NCBI GenBank assembly: GCA_964431205.1
Contig: CAYSIX010000191.1
Span: forward strand, 1 to 8,124
Length of the DNA stretch: 8,124 bases
DNA from: CAYSIX01 sp964431205
GTDB taxonomy: Bacteria > Planctomycetota > Phycisphaerae > Phycisphaerales > Phycisphaeraceae
Direction: 5' to 3'
The notes under the pieces were generated by a model. That model saw only the letters and a program-made list of their open reading frames with translations, searched no databases and had not been told where the DNA came from. Below are positions 7,181 through 8,124 of the stretch, one piece after another; position 1 is the first letter of the stretch, and every line of letters begins with the position of its first letter. A program made the position numbers and the translations under genes.

Positions 7181-7186
7181 ATCATA
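7181..7186 (-). promoter_or_regulatory. Possible -10 box for the export cluster
   Basis: The minus strand reads TATGAT, one mismatch from the sigma-70 -10 consensus. It lies between the pseudopilin terminator and the GAF-HlyD start, where a promoter is expected, and would give a 5' leader of about 125 bases. No convincing -35 hexamer is present at 16-18 bases, so this is only a candidate. Confidence 0.3.
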
Positions 7187-7225
7187 GGCCCGTGAGGCTG
7201 GCGCTCGCCGGATCAGTACAGTCCG

Positions 7226-7264
7226 AAAAAAACGCCCGGCGCCTGGAAACCAGGACGCCGAGCG
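7226..7264 (-). terminator. Rho-independent terminator after the pseudopilin gene
   Basis: On the minus strand CGCTCGGCGTCCTGG and CCAGGCGCCGGGCG pair over 14 base pairs, with one bulged T and one G-T wobble, around a TTT loop. Seven T residues follow immediately (the A run at 7226-7232 on the plus strand). It works in the minus direction only, because no T run flanks it on the plus strand. It lies about 70 bases after the pseudopilin stop and upstream of the export cluster, so the two are probably separate transcription units. Confidence 0.9.
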
Positions 7265-7305
7265 CTTCCGGGGGTCAGTGGGTTGTCGGTCGGCCGACTC
7301 AGACC

Positions 7306-7311
7306 ATTATA
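7306..7311 (-). promoter_or_regulatory. Perfect TATAAT between pseudopilin stop and its terminator
   Basis: The minus strand carries an exact TATAAT about 40 bases upstream of the terminator stem. No recognisable -35 element lies at normal spacing. If active, it would produce a transcript of roughly 70 bases ending at the 7226-7264 terminator. It may be a chance match. Confidence 0.2.
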
Positions 7312-7332
7312 GCGACCTGTCGTCGCTTGGCG

Positions 7333-8124
7333 CTATCTTCCGACCCGCCATTGTGTGGCGGTGGGCAGGTCGCTGGTGCGCCCGAACCAGAACAGCTGGA
7401 CCTCACGGTCGAAGGTCTCGGGGACCATGGGCCCGAGGCGGTCGGGCACGGGGATGTCCTCTTCGGAGCTGAGCCAGTTGCGCGAGCGGACGGAGCCATC
7501 GACGAGGGCGACGTTGACGTTGTCGTCGTGGCGGTTGAACTGGCCGCCGACGCTTGTGACGGTATCGAACCCGCCGCCGCCGGCCTCGGAGCCCATCGCG
7601 GTGATCTGATCCTTGTCGCCGGCGTTGCGGGCCGAGATGACCACGCCCGAGCCGTCCCCGAGCAGGAACGTCGCCGAGGGGGTCTGGATCGGGTCGAGCA
7701 GCTTGAACTGGACGTCCATGCGGTCGCCGAAGGAGAAGACCTCGGGGTTCTTCTGCCGGGAGATGCCGGGCAGGTCCACGTTCATGGCGTAGGTGATGGT
7801 CCAGAAGCCGCCGTCGTGGTTGAAGGTCGCCTGGGGGCACTCGAAGGCCGAGCCGTCGAGGTAGTCGTGGGTGGCGCCGCTGACGAGCTGGCTGTCGTCG
7901 AGCCTGGAGCCGGTGACGTACTCGTACACGGTGGCCTGCCAAGGATAAACCAGGCCCTCGGTGTTGACGTCGGTGTCGGTCATCGGCGCCGGCAGGGTCT
8001 GCTTGTTATCGGTCGCGTAGGCGAGCTGGGCGATGACCATCTGGTGGCAGTTGGACAGGCACAGGGCGTTGCGCGCTGAGGCCGTGGCCTTGCCCAGCGC
8101 CGGCAGCAGGATCGAGATCAGCAG
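7333..8124 (-). CDS. Pseudopilin-like protein with H-X9-DG motif (5' end outside window)
   Basis: The last 263 codons of a gene that runs off the right edge. The frame is open to the final base and begins LLISILLPALGKATASARNA, the second half of the hydrophobic N-terminal helix of type IV-pilin/type II secretion-like prepilins. The G/FTLVE cleavage site must lie just beyond the window. An internal ATG at 8040 is not the true start, because the pilin helix continues in frame upstream of it. Near the C-terminus, RHDDNVNVALVDGSVR contains an exact H-X9-DG motif (His at visible residue 199, DG at 209-210), the signature of the large planctomycete and Lentisphaerae/Verrucomicrobia families of prepilin-like proteins (DUF1559-related). 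These are cleaved by prepilin peptidase and thought to be surface or secreted, but individual functions are mostly unknown. The stop is TAG, and an intrinsic terminator follows about 70 bases downstream, separating it from the export cluster. Confidence 0.9.
   Translation of the reverse strand: MLISILLPALGKATASARNALCLSNCHQMVIAQLAYATDNKQTLPAPMTDTDVNTEGLVYPWQATVYEYVTGSRLDDSQLVSGATHDYLDGSAFECPQATFNHDGGFWTITYAMNVDLPGISRQKNPEVFSFGDRMDVQFKLLDPIQTPSATFLLGDGSGVVISARNAGDKDQITAMGSEAGGGGFDTVTSVGGQFNRHDDNVNVALVDGSVRSRNWLSSEEDIPVPDRLGPMVPETFDREVQLFWFGRTSDLPTATQWRVGR

Noticed and set aside
7333..8040. Pseudopilin gene starting at the internal ATG at 8040
   Set aside because: The frame continues upstream to the window edge and encodes the conserved LLISILLPALGK pilin helix, so the real start lies outside the window.
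5002..8079. A 1025-codon plus-strand open frame
   Set aside because: It is antisense to the GAF-HlyD and pseudopilin genes, crosses a terminator and intergenic DNA, and its product is Arg/Leu/Gln-rich with no recognisable domain.

Overview
The window is GC-rich bacterial DNA whose gene content points to a planctomycete, probably a Phycisphaerae-like lineage. The evidence is a prepilin-like protein with an H-X9-DG motif, large HlyD-type adaptors fused to GAF or M50-peptidase domains, a short SecA-like ATPase, and weak or absent Shine-Dalgarno sites. This assignment rests on gene families I recognise, not on a marker gene. All four supported genes lie on the minus strand, so the biological reading order is right to left.

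Right edge (7333-8124): the 3' part of a type IV-pilin-like pseudopilin gene whose start lies beyond the window. It is closed by a strong intrinsic terminator at 7226-7264. Next comes a three-gene cluster: a GAF-domain HlyD-type membrane fusion protein (7050 to 5158); a 214-bp gap carrying a degenerate inverted-repeat element; a PqqD-like/M50 zinc metalloprotease/HlyD fusion (4943 to 2736); then, after only 54 bp, a truncated SecA-like translocase ATPase (2681 to 588). The left 587 bp hold no gene I can support. They contain decayed low-complexity repeats: heptamers, CCACTGG-type units and a perfect 13-bp inverted repeat.

How the genes may work together: the two HlyD-type proteins look like inner-membrane/periplasmic adaptors, but no ABC ATPase accompanies them. 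The only motor protein nearby is the SecA-like ATPase, which keeps both nucleotide-binding domains and the preprotein cross-linking region but ends early in the helical scaffold, so it lacks the wing, two-helix finger and C-terminal tail of housekeeping SecA. The M50 fusion could recognise a peptide (PqqD-like N-terminus), cleave it in the membrane (HEFGH) and hand it to the adaptor. The attractive hypothesis is a SecA-energised, protease-coupled peptide or protein export system. The domain calls are well supported; the joint function is inference. Very long plus-strand open frames antisense to these genes are GC-driven shadows and were rejected.
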